A DNA stretch of 64,000 nucleotides, taken from positions 2,914,001 to 2,978,000 of the forward strand of contig JAWQEG010001306.1 in assembly GCA_033782935.1 (NCBI GenBank), written 5' to 3'. Under the pieces are notes generated by a model that had not been told where the DNA came from, made no database searches, and saw nothing but the letters and a program-made list of their open reading frames with translations. Positions 49,331 to 63,358 of the stretch are shown here, piece after piece. The position numbers and the translations under genes are program-made. Every line of letters begins with the position of its first letter. The stretch's first letter is position 1. Source of the DNA: Petrolisthes cinctipes (taxonomy: Eukaryota > Arthropoda > Malacostraca > Decapoda > Porcellanidae).

Positions 49331-51699
49331 CCGAAATTTCGATATTTAGAGGTCCCAGAAGGTATCTGTACATGCTTACTCCGTGTTAGAGTATTTTCAA
49401 AATACAGGCCAAAAACATACTGAAAATCGATCTTTTAGGTGCCCAAAAGTCGATATGTGCATGCATCTTCTGTACCCGTTTATATCTCAATTTCTGGCCC
49501 TAAACACCCGAAAATTCGATATTTTGGGGTCCCAGAAGCAATCTGTACATGCCTACTCCGTGTTAGAGTATTTTCAAAATTCAGGCCCAAAACATGCTGA
49601 AAATCGATATTTTTGGTGCCCAAAGTCAATATGTGCATGTATCTTCTGTACCCGTTTATATCTCAAATTCAGGCTCAAAACACCCGAAAATTCAATATTT
49701 TAGGGTCCCAGAAGCAATCTGTACATGCCTACTCAGTGCTAGAATATTTTCAAAATATAGGCTAAAAACATGCTAAAAATCGATCTTTTAGGTGCCAAAA
49801 AGTCGATATCTCAAATTCAGTCCCAAAACACCCGAAAATTCGATATTTAGGGGTCCCAGAAGCGATCTGTACATGCCTACTCCGTGTTAGAGTATTTTCA
49901 AAATACATGCTCAAAACATACTGAAAATCGATCTTTTAGGTGCACAAAAGTCGATATGTGCATGCAACTTCAGTACCCGTTTATATCTCAAATTCAGGCT
50001 CAAAACACCCGAAAATTCAATTTTTTCTAGTCCCAGAAGCAATCTGTACATGCCTACTCAGTGTTAGAGTATTTTCAAAATACAGGCCAAAAACATACTG
50101 AAAATCGATCTTTTAGGTGCCCAAAAGTCGATATGTGCATGCATCTTCTGTACCCGTTTATATCTCAAATTCTGGCCCTAAACACCAGAAAATTCGATAT
50201 TTTGGGGTCCCAGAAGCGATCTGTACATGCGTACTCCGTGTTAGAGTATTTTCAAAATTCAGGCCCAAAACATGCTGAAAATCGATATTTTTGGTGCCCA
50301 AAGTCAATATGTGCATGTATCTTCTGTACCCGTTTATATCTCAAATTCAGGCTCAAAACACCCGAAAATTCAATATTTTGGGGTCCCAGAAGCAATCTGT
50401 ACATGCCTACTCAGTGCTAGAATATTTTCAAAATATAGGCTAAAAACATGCTAAAAATCGATCTTTTAGGTGCCTAAAAGTCGATATCTCAAATTCAGTT
50501 CCAAAACACCCGAAAATTCGATATTTAGGGGTCCCAGAAGCGATCTGTACATGCCTACTCCGTGTTAGAGTATTTTCAAAATACAGGCCAAAAACATACT
50601 GAAAATCGATCTTTTAGGTGCACAAAAGTCGATATGTGCATGCATCTTCAGTACCCGTTTAAATCTCAAATTCAGGCTCAAAACACCCGAAAATTCAATA
50701 TTTTGGGGTCCCAGAAGCAATCTGTACATGCCTACTCCGTGTTAGAGTATTTTCAAAATTCAGGCCCAAAACATGCTGAAAATCGATATTTTTGGTGCCC
50801 AAAGTCAATATGTGCGTGTATCTTCTGTACCCGTTTATATCTCAAACTCAGGCTCAAAACACCCGAAAATTCAATATTTTGGGGTCCCAGAAGCAATCTG
50901 TACATGCCTACTCAGTGCTAGAATATTTTCAAAATATAGGCTAAAAACATGCTAAAAATCGATCTTTTAGGTGCCAAAAAGTCGATATCTCAAATTCAGT
51001 CCCAAAACACCCGAAAATTCGATATTTAGGGGTCCCAGAAGCGATCTGTACATGCCTACTCCGTGTTAGAGTATTTTCAAAATACATGCTCAAAACATAC
51101 TGAAAATCGATCTTTTAGGTGCACAAAAGTCGATATGTGCATGCATCTTCAGTACCCGTTTATATCTTAAATTCAGGCTCAAAACACACGAAAATTCAAT
51201 ATTTTGGGGTCCCAGAAGCAATCTGTACATGCCTACTCAGTGTTAGAGTATTTTCAAAATACAGGCCCAAAACATGCTGAAAATCGATATTTTAGATGCC
51301 CAAAGACAATATGTGCATGTATCTTCTGTACCCGTTTATATCTCAAATTCAGGCTCAAAACACCCGAAAATTCAATATTTTGGGGTCACAGATGCAATCT
51401 GTACATGCCTACACAGTGCTAGAATATTTTCAAAATATAGGCTAAAAACATGCTAAAAATCGACATTTTAGGTGCCAAAAAATCGATATCTCAAATTCAG
51501 TCCCAAAACACCCGAAAATTCGATATTTAGAGGTCCCAGAAGGTATCTGTACATGCTTACTCCGTGTTAGAGTATTTTCAAAATTCAGGCCCAAAACATG
51601 CTGAAAATCGATATTTTTGGTGCCCAAAGTCAATATGTGCATGTATCTTCTGTACCCGTTTATATATCAAATTCAGGCTCAAAACACCCGAAAATTCAA

Positions 51700-53400
51700 T
51701 ATTTTGGGGTCCCAGAAGCAATCTGTACATGCCTACTCAGTGCTAGAATATTTTCAAAATATAGGCTAAAAACATGCTAAAAATCGATCTTTTAGGTGCC
51801 AAAAAGTCGATATCTCAAATTCAGTCCCAAAACACCCAAAAATTCGATATTTAGAGGTCCCAGAAGCGATCTGTACATGCCTACTCCGTGTTAGAGTATT
51901 TTCAAAATACATGCTCAAAACATACTGAAAATCGATCGTTTAGGTGCACAAAAGTCGATATGTGCATGCATCTTCAGTACCCGTTTATATCTCAAATTCA
52001 GTCCCAAAACACCCGAAAATTCGATATTTAGAGGTCCCAGAAGGTATCTGTACATGCTTACTCCGTGTTAGAGTATTTTCAAAATACAGGCCAAAAACAT
52101 ACTGAAAATCGATCTTTTAGGTGCCCAAAAGTCGATATGTGCATGTATCTTCTGTACCCGTTTATATCTCAAATTCTGGCCCTAAACACCCGAAAATTCG
52201 ATATTTTGGGGTCCCAGAAGCGATCTGTATATGCCTACTCCGTGTTAGAGTATTTTCAAAATTCAGGCCCAAAACATGCTGAAAATCGATATTTTTGGTG
52301 CCCAAAGTCAATATGTGCATGTATCTTCTGTACCCGTTTATATCTCAAATTCAGGCTCAAAACACCCGAAAATTCAATATTTTGGGGTCCCAGAAGCAAT
52401 CTATACATGCCTACTCAGTGCTAGAATATTTTCAAAATATAGGCTAAAAACATGCTAAAAATCGACATTTTAGGTGCCAAAAAATCGATATCTCAAATTC
52501 AGTCCCAAAACACCCAAAAATTCGACATTTAGAGGTCCCAGAAGGTATCTGTACATGCCTACTCCGTGTTAGAGTATTTTCAAAATACAGGCCAAAAACA
52601 TACTGAAAATCGATCTTTTAGGTGCCCAAAAGTCGATATGTGCATGCATCTTCTGTACCCGTTTATATCTCAAATTCTGGCCCTAAACACCCGAAAATTC
52701 GATATTTTGGGGTCCCAGAAGCGATCTGTACATGCCTACTCCGTGTTAGATTATTTTCAAAATTCAGGCCCAAAACATGCTGAAAATCGATATTTTTGGT
52801 GCCCAAAGTCAATATGTGCATGTATCTTCTGTACCCGTTTATATCTCAAATTCAGGCTCAAAACACCCGAAAATTCAATATTTTGGGGTCCCAGAAGCAA
52901 TCTGTACAGTGCTAGAATATTTTCAAAATATAGGCTAAAAACATGCTAAAAATCGATCTTTTAGGTGCCAAAAAGTCGATATCTCAAATTCAGTCCCAAA
53001 ACACCCGAAAATTCGATATTTAGGGGTCCCAGAAGCGATCTGTACATGCCTACTCCGTGTTAGAGTATTTTCAAAATACATACTCAAAACATACTGAAAA
53101 TCGATCTTTTAGGTGCACAAAAGTCGATATGTGCATGCATCTTCAGTACCCGTTTATATCTCAAATTCAGGCTCAAAACACCCGAAAATTCAATATTTTG
53201 GGGTCCCAGAAGCGATCTGTACATGCCTACTCAGTGTTAGAGTATTTTCAAAATACAAGCCAAAAACATGCTGAAAATCGATATTTTAGATGCCCAAAGT
53301 CAATATGTGCATGTATCTTCTGTACCCGTTTATATCTCAAATTCAGGCTCAAAACACCCGAAAATTCAATATTTTGTTGTCCCAGAAGCAATCTGTACAT
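51700..53400 (-). repeat. Local duplication pair, first copy (offset 2,644)
   Basis: The segment matches 54,344-56,044 at offset 2,644. Shared rare marks include CTGTATATGCCTACTCC (52,225 and 54,869), the TCGACATTTAGAGG change near 52,522 and 55,166, and ATCGATCGTTTAGG near 51,937 and 54,581. Similarity falls off near both ends, which are approximate. Confidence 0.8.
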
Positions 53401-54343
53401 GTCTACTTAGTGCTAGAATATTTTCAAAATATAAGCTAAAAACATGCTAAAAATCGATCTTTTAGGTGCCAAAAAGTCGATATCTCAAATTCAGTCCCAA
53501 AACACCCAAAAATTCGATGTTTAGAGGTCCCAGAAGCGATCTGTACCTGCCTACTCCGTGTTAGAGTATTTTCAAAATACATGCTCAAAACATACTGAAA
53601 ATCGATCGTTTAGGTGCACAAAAGTCGATATGTGCATGCATCTTCAGTACCCGTTTATATCTCAAATTCAGGCTCAAAACACCCGAAAATTCAATATTTT
53701 GGGGTCCCAGAAGCAATCTGTACATGCCTACTCAGTGTTAGAGTATTTTCAAAATACAGGCCCAAAATATGCTGAAAATCGATATTTTAGATGCCCAAAG
53801 TCAATATGTGCATGTATCTTCTGTACCCGTTTATATCTCAAATTCAGAATCAAAACACCCGAAAATTCAATATTTTGGGGTCCCAGAAGCAATCTGTACA
53901 TGCCTACACAGTGCTAGAATATTTTCAAAATATAGGCTAAAAACATGCTAAAAATCGACATTTTAGGTGCCAAAAAATCGATATCTCAAATTCAGTCCCA
54001 AAACACCCGAAAATTCGATATATAGAGGTCCCAGAAGGTATCTGTACATTCCTACTCAGTGCTAGAATATTTTCAAAATATAGGCTAAAAACATGCTAAA
54101 AATCGATCGTTTAGGTGCCAAAAAGTCGATATCTCAAATTCAGTCCCAAAACACCCGAAAATTCGATATTTAGGGGTCCCAGAAGCGATCTGTACATGCC
54201 TACTCCGTGTTAGAGTATTTTCAAAATACATGCTCAAAACATACTGAAAATCGATCTTTTAGGTGCACAAAAGTCGATATGTGCATGCATCTTCAGTACC
54301 CGTTTATATCTCAAATTCAGGCTCAAAACACCCGAAAATTCAA

Positions 54344-56044
54344 TATTTTGGGGTCCCAGAAGCAATCTGTACATGCCTACTCAGTGCTAGAATATTTTCA
54401 AAATATAGGCTAAAAACATGCTAAAAATCGATCTTTTAGGTGCCAAAAAGTCGATATCTCAAATTCAGTCCCAAAACACCCAAAAATTCGATATTTAGAG
54501 GTCCCAGAAGCGATCTGTACATGCCTACTCCGTGTTAGAGTATTTTCAAAATACATGCTCAAAACATACTGAAAATCGATCGTTTAGGTGCACAAAACTC
54601 GATATGTGCATGCATCTTCAGTACCCGTTTATATCTCAAATTCAGTCCCAAAACACCCGAAAATTCGATATATAGAGGTCCCAGAAGGTATCTGTACATG
54701 CTTACTCCGTGTTAGAGTATTTTCAAAATACAGGCCAAAAACATACTGAAAATCGATCTTTTATGTGCCCAAAAGTCGATATGTGCATGTATCTTCTGTA
54801 CCCGTTTATATCTCAAATTCTGGCCCTAAACACCCGAAAATTCGATATTTTGGGGTCCCAGAAGCGATCTGTATATGCCTACTCCGTGTTAGAGTATTTT
54901 CAAAATTCAGGCCCAAAACATGCTGAAAATCGATATTTTTGGTGCCCAAAGTCAATATGTGCATGTATCTTCTGTACCCGTTTATATCTCAAATTCAGGC
55001 TCAAAACACCCGAAAATTCAATATTTTGGGGTCCCAGAAGCAATCTGTACATGCCTACTCAGTGCTAGAATATTTTCAAAATATAGGCTAAAAACATGCT
55101 AAAAATCGACATTTTAGGTGCCAAAAAATCGATATCTCAAATTCAGTCCCAAAACACGCAAAAATTCGACATTTAGAGGTCCCAGAAGGTATCTGTACAT
55201 GCCTACTCCGTGTTAGAGTATTTTCAAAATACAGGCCAAAAACATACTGAAAATCGATCTTTTAGGTGCCCAAAAGTCGATATGTGCATGCATCTTCTGT
55301 ACCCGTTTATATCTCAAATTCTGGCCCTAAACACCCGAAAATTCGATATTTTGGGGTCCCAGAAGCGATCTGTACATGCCTACTCCGTGTTAGAGTATTT
55401 TCAAAATTCAGGCCCAAAACATGCTGAAAATCGATATTTTTGGTGCCCAAAGTCAATATGTGCATGTATCTTCTGTACCCATTTATATCTCAAATTCAGG
55501 CTCAAAACACCCGAAAATTCAATATTTTGGGGTCCCAGAAGCAATCTGTACAGTGCTAGAATATTTTCAAAATATAGGCTAAAAACATGCTAAAAATCGA
55601 TCTTTTAGGTGCCAAAAAGTCGATATCTCAAATTTAGTCCCAAAACACCCGAAAATTCGATATTTAGGGGTCCCAGAAGCGATCTGTACATGCCTACTCC
55701 GTGTTAGAGTATTTTCAAAATACATGCTCAAAACATACTGAAAATCGATCTTTTAGGTGCACAAAAGTCAATATGTGCATGCATCTTCAGTACCCGTTTA
55801 TATCTCAAATTCAGGCTCAAAACACCCGAAAATTCAATATTTTGGGGTCCCAGAAGCAATCTGTACATGCCTACTCAGTGTTAGAGTATTTTCAAAATAC
55901 AAGCCAAAAACATGCTGAAAATCGATATTTTAGATGCCCAAAGTCAATATGTGCATGTATCTTCTGTACCCGTTTATATCTCAAATTCAAACTCAAAACA
56001 CCCGAAAATTCAATATTTTGGGGTCCCAGAAGCAATCTGTACAT
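54344..56044 (-). repeat. Local duplication pair, second copy (offset 2,644)
   Basis: This is the counterpart of 51,700-53,400. It differs by scattered single bases, for example TTTTATGTGCCC near 54,762 versus TTTTAGGTGCCC, and ATATATAGAGGTC near 54,668 versus ATATTTAGAGGTC. It is older or less well maintained than the 13.6-kb pair, judged by visible differences. Confidence 0.78.
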
Positions 56045-58465
56045 GCCTACACAGTGCTAGAATATTTTCAAAATATAGGCTAAAAACATGCTAAAAATCG
56101 ACATTTTAGGTGCCAAAAAATCGTTTTTTCAAATTCAGTCCCAAAACACCCAAAATTTCGATATTTAGAGGTCCCAGAAGGTATCTGTACATGCCTACTC
56201 CGTGTTAGAGTATTTTCAAAATACAGGCCAAAAACATACTGAAAATCGATCTTTTAGGTGCCCAAAAGTCGATATGTGCATGCATCTTCTGTACCCGTTT
56301 ATATCTCAAATTCTGGCCCTAAACACCCGAAAATTCGATATTTTGGGGTCCCAGAAGCGATCTGTACATGCCTACTCCGTGTTAGAGTATTTTCAAAATT
56401 CAGGCCCAAAACATGCTGAAAATCGATATTTTTGGTGCCCGAAGTCAATATGTGCATGTATCTTCTGTACCCGTTTATATCTCAAATTCAGGCTCAAAAC
56501 ACCCGAAAATTCAATATTTTGGGGTCCCAAAAGCAATCTGTACAGTGCTAGAATATTTTCAAAATATAGGCTAAAAACATGCTAAAAATCGATCTTTTAG
56601 GTGCCAAAAAGTCGATATCTCAAATTCAGTCTCAAAACACCCGAAAATTCGATATTTAGGGGTCCCAGAAGCGATCTGTACATGCCTACTCAGTGTTAGA
56701 GTATTTTCAAAATACATGCTCAAAACATACTGAAAATCGATCTTTTAGGTGCACAAAAGTCGATATGTGCATGCATCTTCAGTACCCGTTTATATCTCAA
56801 ATTCAGGCTCAAAACACCCGAAAATTCAATATTTTGGGGTCCCAGAAGCAATCTGTACAGTGCTAGAATATTTTCAAAATATAGGCTAAAAACATGTTAA
56901 AAATCGATCTTTTAGGTGCCAAAAAGTCGGTATCTCAAATTCAGTCCCAAAACACCCGAAAATTCGATATTTAGAGGTCCCAAAAGCGATCTGTACATGC
57001 CTACTCCATGTTAGAGTATTTTCAAAATACATGCTCAAAACATACTGAAAATCGATCTTTTAGGTGCACAAAAGTCGATATGTGCATGTATCTTCTGTAC
57101 CCGTTTATATCTCAAATTCAGGCTCAAAACACCCGAAAATTCAATATTTTGGGGTCCCAGAAGCAATCTGTACATGCCTACTCAGTGTTAGAGTATTTTC
57201 AAAATACAAGCCAAAAACATGCTGAAAATCGATATTTTAGATGCCCAAAGTCAATATGTGCATGTATCTTCTGTACCCGTTTATATCTCAAATTCAAACT
57301 CAAAACACCCGAAAATTCAATATTTTGGGGTCCCAGAAGCAATCTGTACACAGTGCTAGAATATTTTCAAAATATAGGCTAAAAACATGCTAAAAATCGA
57401 CATTTTAGGTGCCAAAAAATCGTTTTTTCAAATTCAGTCCCAAAACACCCAAAATTTCGATATTTAGAGGTCCCAGAAGGTATCTGTACATGCCTACTCC
57501 GTGTTAGAGTATTTTCAAAATACAGGCCAAAAACATACTGAAAATCGATCTTTTAGGTGCCCAAAAGTCGATATGTGCATGCATCTTCTGTACCCGTTTA
57601 TATCTCAAATTCTGGCCCTAAACACCCGAAAATTCGATATTTTGGGGTCCCAGAAGCGATCTGTACATGCCTACTCCGTGTTAGAGTATTTTCAAAATTC
57701 AGGCCCAAAACATGCTGAAAATCGATATTTTTGGTGCCCAAAGTCAATATGTGCATGTATCTTCTGTACCCGTTTATATCTCAAATTCAGGCTCAAAACA
57801 CCCGAAAATTCAATATTTTGGGGTCCCAGAAGCAATCTGTACAGTGCTAGAATATTTTCAAAATATAGGCTAAAAACATGCTAAAAATCGATCTTTTAGG
57901 TGCCAAAAAGTCGATATCTCAAATTCAGTCCCAAAACACCCGAAAATTCGATATTTAGGGGTCCCAGAAGCGATCTGTACATGCCTACTACGTGTTAGAG
58001 TATTTTCAAAATACATGCTCAAAACATACTGAAAATCGATCTTTTAGGTGCACAAAAGTCGATATGTGCATGCATCTTCAGTACCCGTTTATATCTCAAA
58101 TTCAGGCTCAAAACACCCGAAAATTCAATATTTTGGGGTCCCAGAAGCAATCTGTACAGTGCTAGAATATTTTCAAAATATAGGCTAAAAACATGTTAAA
58201 AATCGATCTTTTAGGTGCCAAAAAGTCGGTATCTCAAATTCAGTCCCAAAACACCCGAAAATTCGATATTTAGAGGTCCCAAAAGCGATCTGTACATGCC
58301 TACTCCATGTTAGAGTATTTTCAAAATACATGCTCAAAACATACTGAAAATCGATCTTTTAGGTGCACAAAAGTCGATATGTGCATGTATCTTCTGTACC
58401 CGTTTATATCTCAAATTCAGGCTCAAAACACCCGAAAATTCAATATTTTGGGGTCCCAGAAGCAA
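55860..58465 (-). repeat. ~1.3-kb tandem duplication (two copies)
   Basis: Rare marks recur 1,299-1,307 bp apart: ATCGTTTTTTCAAATTC near 56,121 and 57,420, AACATGTTAAAAATCG near 56,892 and 58,191, AGTCGGTATCTC near 56,926 and 58,225, and CTCCATGTTAG near 57,002 and 58,301. The offset changes from 1,307 to 1,299 at an 8-bp deletion (CTGTACACAGTGC) near 57,345. Ends are approximate. Confidence 0.88.
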
Positions 58466-60149
58466 TCTGTACATGCCTACTCAGTGTTAGAGTATTTTCA
58501 AAATACAGGCCCAAAACATGCTGAAAATCGATATTTTAGATGCCCAAAGTCAATATGTGCATGTATCTTCTGTACCCGTTTATATCTCAAATTCAGGCCC
58601 AAAACACCCTAAAATTCAATATTTTGGGGTCCCAGAAGCAATCTGTACATGCCTACACAGTGCTAGAATATTTTCAAAATATAGGCTAAAAACATGTTAA
58701 AATCGACATTTTAGGTGCCAAAAAATCGATATCTCAAATTCAGTCCCAAAACACCCGAAAATTCGATATTTAGAGGTCCCAGAAGGTATCTGTACATGCC
58801 TACTCCGTGTTAGAGTATTTTCAAAATACAGGCCAAAAACATACTGAAAATCGATCTTTTAGGTGCCCAAAAGTCGATATGTGCATGCATCTTCTGTACC
58901 CGTTTATATCTCAAATTCTGGCCCTAAACACCCGAAAATTCGATATTTTGGGGTCCCAGAAGCGATCTGTACATGCCTACTCCGTGTTAGAGTATTTTCA
59001 AAATACAGGCCCAAAACATGCTGAAAATCGATATTTTAGATGCCCAAAGTCAATATGTGCATGTATCTTCTGTACCCGTTTATATCTCAAATTCAGGCTC
59101 AAAACACCCGAAAATTCAATATTTTGGGGTCCCAGAAGCAATCTGTACATGCCTACTCAGTGCTAGAATATTTTCAAAATATAGGCTAAAAACATGCTAA
59201 AAATCGATCTTTTAGGTGCCAAAAAGTCGATATCTCAAATTCAGTCCCAAAACACCCGAAAATTCGATATTTAGAGGTCCCAGAAGCGATCTGTACATGC
59301 CTACTCCGTGTTAGAGTATTTTCAAAATACATGCTCAAAACATACTGAAAATCGATCTTTTAGGTGCACAAAAGTCGATATGTGCATGTATCTTCTGTAC
59401 CCGTTTATATCTCAAATTCAGGCTCAAAACACCCGAAAATTCAATATTTTGTGGTCCCTGAAGCGATCATGTACATGCCTACTCCGTGTTAGAGTATTTT
59501 CAAAATACAGGCCCCAAACATGCTGAAAATTGATATTTTTGGTGCCCAAAGTCAATATGTGCATGTATCTTCTGTACCCATTTATATCTCAAATTCAGGC
59601 TCAAAACACCCGAAAATTCAATATTTTGGGGTCCCAGAAGCAATCTGTACATGCCTACTCAGTGCTAGAATATTTTCAAAATATAGGCTAAAAACATGCT
59701 AAAAATCGATCTTTTAGGTGCCAAAAAGTCGATATCTCAAATTCAGTCCCAAAACACCCGAAAATTCGATATTTAGGGGTCCCAGAAGCGATCTGTACAT
59801 GCCTACTCAGTGTTAGAGTATTTTCAAAATACAGGCCAAAAACATACTGAAAATCGATCTTTTAGGTGCCCAAAAGTCGATATGTGCATGCATCTTCTGT
59901 ACTCGTTTATATCTCAAATTCTGGCCCTAAACACCCGAAAATTCGATATTTTGGGGTCCCAGAAGCGACCTGTACATGCCTACTCCGTGTTAGAGTATTT
60001 TCAAAATTCAGGACCAAAACATGCTGAAAATCGATATTTTTGGTGCCCAAAGTCAATATGTGCATGTATCTTCTGTACCCGTTTATATCTCAAAATCTGG
60101 CTCAAAACACCCGAAAATTCAATATTTTGGGGTCCCAGAAGCAATCTGT

Positions 60150-60310
60150 ACAGTGCTAGAATATTTTCAAAATATAGGCTAAAAACATGCTAAAAATCGA
60201 TCTTTTAGGTGCCAAAAAGTCGATATCTCAAATTCTGGCCCTAAACACCCGAAAATTCGATATTTTGGGGTCCCAGAAGCGATCTGTACATGCCTACTCC
60301 GTGTTAGAGT
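60150..60310 (-). repeat. A/C chimeric monomer region
   Basis: After a normal A-type start and the 29-bp A-type deletion (AGTCGATATCTCAAATT), the sequence continues with the C-type CTGGCCCTAAACACCCG where an A monomer would have CAGTCCCAAAACACC. It is thus an A-length monomer with a C-type first half, another case of class switching inside a monomer. Confidence 0.7.
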
Positions 60311-61149
60311 ATTTTCAAAATTCAGGCCCAAAACATACTGAAAATCGATATTTTTGGTGCACAAAAGTCGATATGTGCATGTATCTTCTGTACCCGTTTA
60401 TATCTCAAATTCAGGCTCAAAACACCCGAAAATTCAATATTTTGGGGTCCCAGAAGCAATCTGTACAGTGCTAGAATATTTTCAAAATATAGGCTAAAAA
60501 CATGCTAAAAATCGATCTTTTAGGTGCCAAAAAGTCGATATCTCAAATTCAGTCCCAAAACACCCGAAAATTCGATATTTAGGGGTCGCACAAGCGATCT
60601 GTACATGCCTACTCCGTGTTAGAGTATTTTCAAAATACATGCTCAAAACATATTGAAAATCGATCTTTTAGGTGCACAAAAGTCGATATGTGCATGCATC
60701 TTCAGTACCCGTTTATATCTCAAATTCAGGCTCAAAACACCCGAAAATTCAATATTTTGGGGTCCCAGAAGCAATCTGTACATGCCTACTCAGTGCTAGA
60801 ATATTTTCAAAATATAGGCTAAAAACATGCTGAAAATCGATCTTTTAGGTGCCAAAAAGTCGATATCTCAAATTCAGTCCCAAAACACCCGAAAATTCGA
60901 TATTTAGGGGTCCCAGAAGCGATCTGTACATGCCTACTCCGTGTTAGAGTATTTTCAAAATACAGGCCAAAAACATACTGAAAATCTATATTTTTGGTGC
61001 CCAAAGTCAATATGTGCATGTATCTTCTGTACCCGTTTATATCTCAAATTCAGGCTCAACACACCCGAAAATTCAATATTTTGGGGTCCCAGAAGCAATC
61101 TGTACATGCCTACTCCGTGTTAGAGTATTTTCAAAATACATGCTCAAAA

Positions 61150-61791
61150 CATACTGAAAATCGATCTTTTAGGAGCACAAAAGTCGATATGTGCATGCAT
61201 CTTCAGTACCCGTTTATATCTCAAATTCAGGCTCAAAACACCCGAAAATTCAATATTTTGGGGTCCCAGAAGCAATCTGTACATGCCTACTCAGTGTTAG
61301 AGTATTTTCAAAATACAGGCCCTAAACATGCTGAAAATCGATATTTTAGATGCCCAAAGTCAATATCTGCATGTATCTTCTGTACCCGTTTATATCTCAA
61401 ATTCAGTCCTAAAACACCCGAAAATTCGATATTTAGGGGTCCCAGAAGCGATCTGTACATGCCTAATCCGTGTTAGAGTATTTTCAAAATACATGCTCAA
61501 AACATACTGAAAATCGATCTTTTAGGAGCACAAAAGTCGATATGTGCATGCATCTTCAGTACCCGTTTATATCTCAAATTCAGGCTCAAAACACCCGAAA
61601 ATTCAATATTTTGGGGTCCCAGAAGCAATCTGTACATGCCTACTCAGTGTTAGAGTATTTTCAAAATACAGGCCAAAAACATACTGAAAATCGATCTTTT
61701 AGGTGCCCAAAAGTCAGTATGTGCATGTATCTTCTGTACCCGTTTATATCTCAAATTCAGGCTCAAAACACCCGAAAATTCAATATTTTGG
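61150..61791 (-). repeat. Duplicated segment, first copy (offset 2,209)
   Basis: The segment matches 63,359-64,000. Shared rare marks are TTTTAGGAGCACAAAAG (61,166 and 63,375), CAATATCTGCATG (61,362 and 63,571), CTAATCCGTG (61,463 and 63,672) and AGTCAGTATGTGC (61,711 and 63,920). One difference is 61,527 A versus 63,736 T. The second copy runs off the window. Confidence 0.85.
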
Positions 61792-63358
61792 GGTCCCAGA
61801 AGCAATCTGTACATGCCTACACAGTGCTAGAATATTTTCAAAATATAGGCTAAAAACATGCTAAAAATCGACATTTTAGGTGCCAAAAAATCGATATCTC
61901 AAATTCAGTCCCAAAACACCCGAAAATTCGATATTTAGAGGTCCCAGAAGGTATCTGTACATGCCTACTCCGTGTTAGAGTATTTTCAAAATACAGGCCA
62001 AAAACATACTGAAAATCGATCTTTTAGGTGCCCAAAAGTCGATATGTGCATGCATCTTCTGTACCCGTTTATATCTCAAATTCTGGCCCTAAACACCTGA
62101 AAATTCGATATTTTGGGGTCCCAGAAGCGATCTGTACATGCCTACTCCGTGTTAGAGTATTTTCAAAATTCAGGCCCAAAACATGCTGAAAATCGATATT
62201 TTTGGTGCCCAAAGTCATTATGTGCATGTATCTTCTGTACCCGTTTATATCTCAAATTCAGGCTCAAAACACCCGAAAATTCAATATTTTGGTGTCCCAG
62301 AAGCAATCTGTACATGCCTACTCAGTGTTAGAGTATTTTCAAAATACAGGCCCAAAACATGCTGAAAATCGATATTTTAGATACCCAAAGTCAATATGTG
62401 CATGTATCTTCTGTACCCGTTTTTATCTCAAATTCAGGCTCAAAACACCAGAAAATTCAATATTTTGGGGTCCCAGAAGCAATCTGTACATGCCTACACA
62501 GTGCTAGAATATTTTCAAAATATAGGCTAAAAACATGCTAAAAATCGACATTTTAGGTGCCCAAAAATCGATATATCAAATTCAGTCCAAAAACACCCGA
62601 AAATTCGATATTTAGAGGTCCCAGAAGGTATCTGTACATGCCTACTCCGTGTTAGAGTATTTTCAAAATACAGGCCAAAAACATACTGAAAATCGATCTT
62701 TTAGGTGCCCAAAAGTCGATATGTGCATGCATCTTCTGTACCCGTTTATATCTCAATTTCTGGCCCTAAACACCCGAAAATTCGATATTTTGGGGTCCCA
62801 GGAGCGATCTGTACATGCCTACTCCGTGTTAGAGTATTTTCAAAATTCAGGCCCAAAACATGCTGAAAATCGATATTTTTGGTGCCCAAAGTCAATATGT
62901 GCATGTATCTTCTGTACCCGTTTATATCTCAAATTCTGGCTCAAAACTCCCGAAAATTCAATATTTTGGGGTCCCAGAAGCAATCTGTACATGCCTACTC
63001 AGTGTTAGAGTATTTTCAAAATACAGGCCCAAAACATGCTGAAAATCGATATTTTAGATGCCCAAAATCAATATGTGCATGTATCTTCTGTACCCGTTTA
63101 TATCTCAAATTCAGGCTCAAAACACCCGAAAATTCAATATTTTGGGGTCCCAGAAGCAATCTGTACATGCCTACACAGTGCTAGAATATTTTCAAAATAT
63201 AGGCTAAAAACATGCTAGAAATCGACACTTTAGGTGCCAAAAAATCGATATATCAAATTCAGTCCCAAAAAACCCCAAAATTCGATATTTAGAGGTCCCA
63301 GAAGGTATCTGTACATGCCTACTCCGTGTTAGAGTATTTTCAAAATACAGGCTAAAAA

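Larger units (their letters stand above)
37947..50750 (-). repeat. 13.6-kb macro-repeat, copy 2 (about 12.8 kb)
   Basis: It is nearly identical to copy 1 over long stretches. Single-base differences noticed: 30,629 T/44,116 A, 30,962 T/44,449 C, 31,274 T/44,761 G and 31,502 A/44,989 T. It lacks 148 bp after 41,549, lacks about 1,178 bp (equal to 501+501+176) near 48.1 kb, and gains about 502 bp near 48.8-49.3 kb. The indels are whole monomers or trimers, so they look like in-register slippage or unequal exchange after duplication. Confidence 0.9.

Noticed and set aside
24312..50750. The 13.6-kb duplication as a pure assembly artefact.
   Set aside because: The copies differ by private point changes and by three separate indels of monomer or trimer size, which a simple collapse or duplication error would not produce. 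It remains worth testing with spanning reads.
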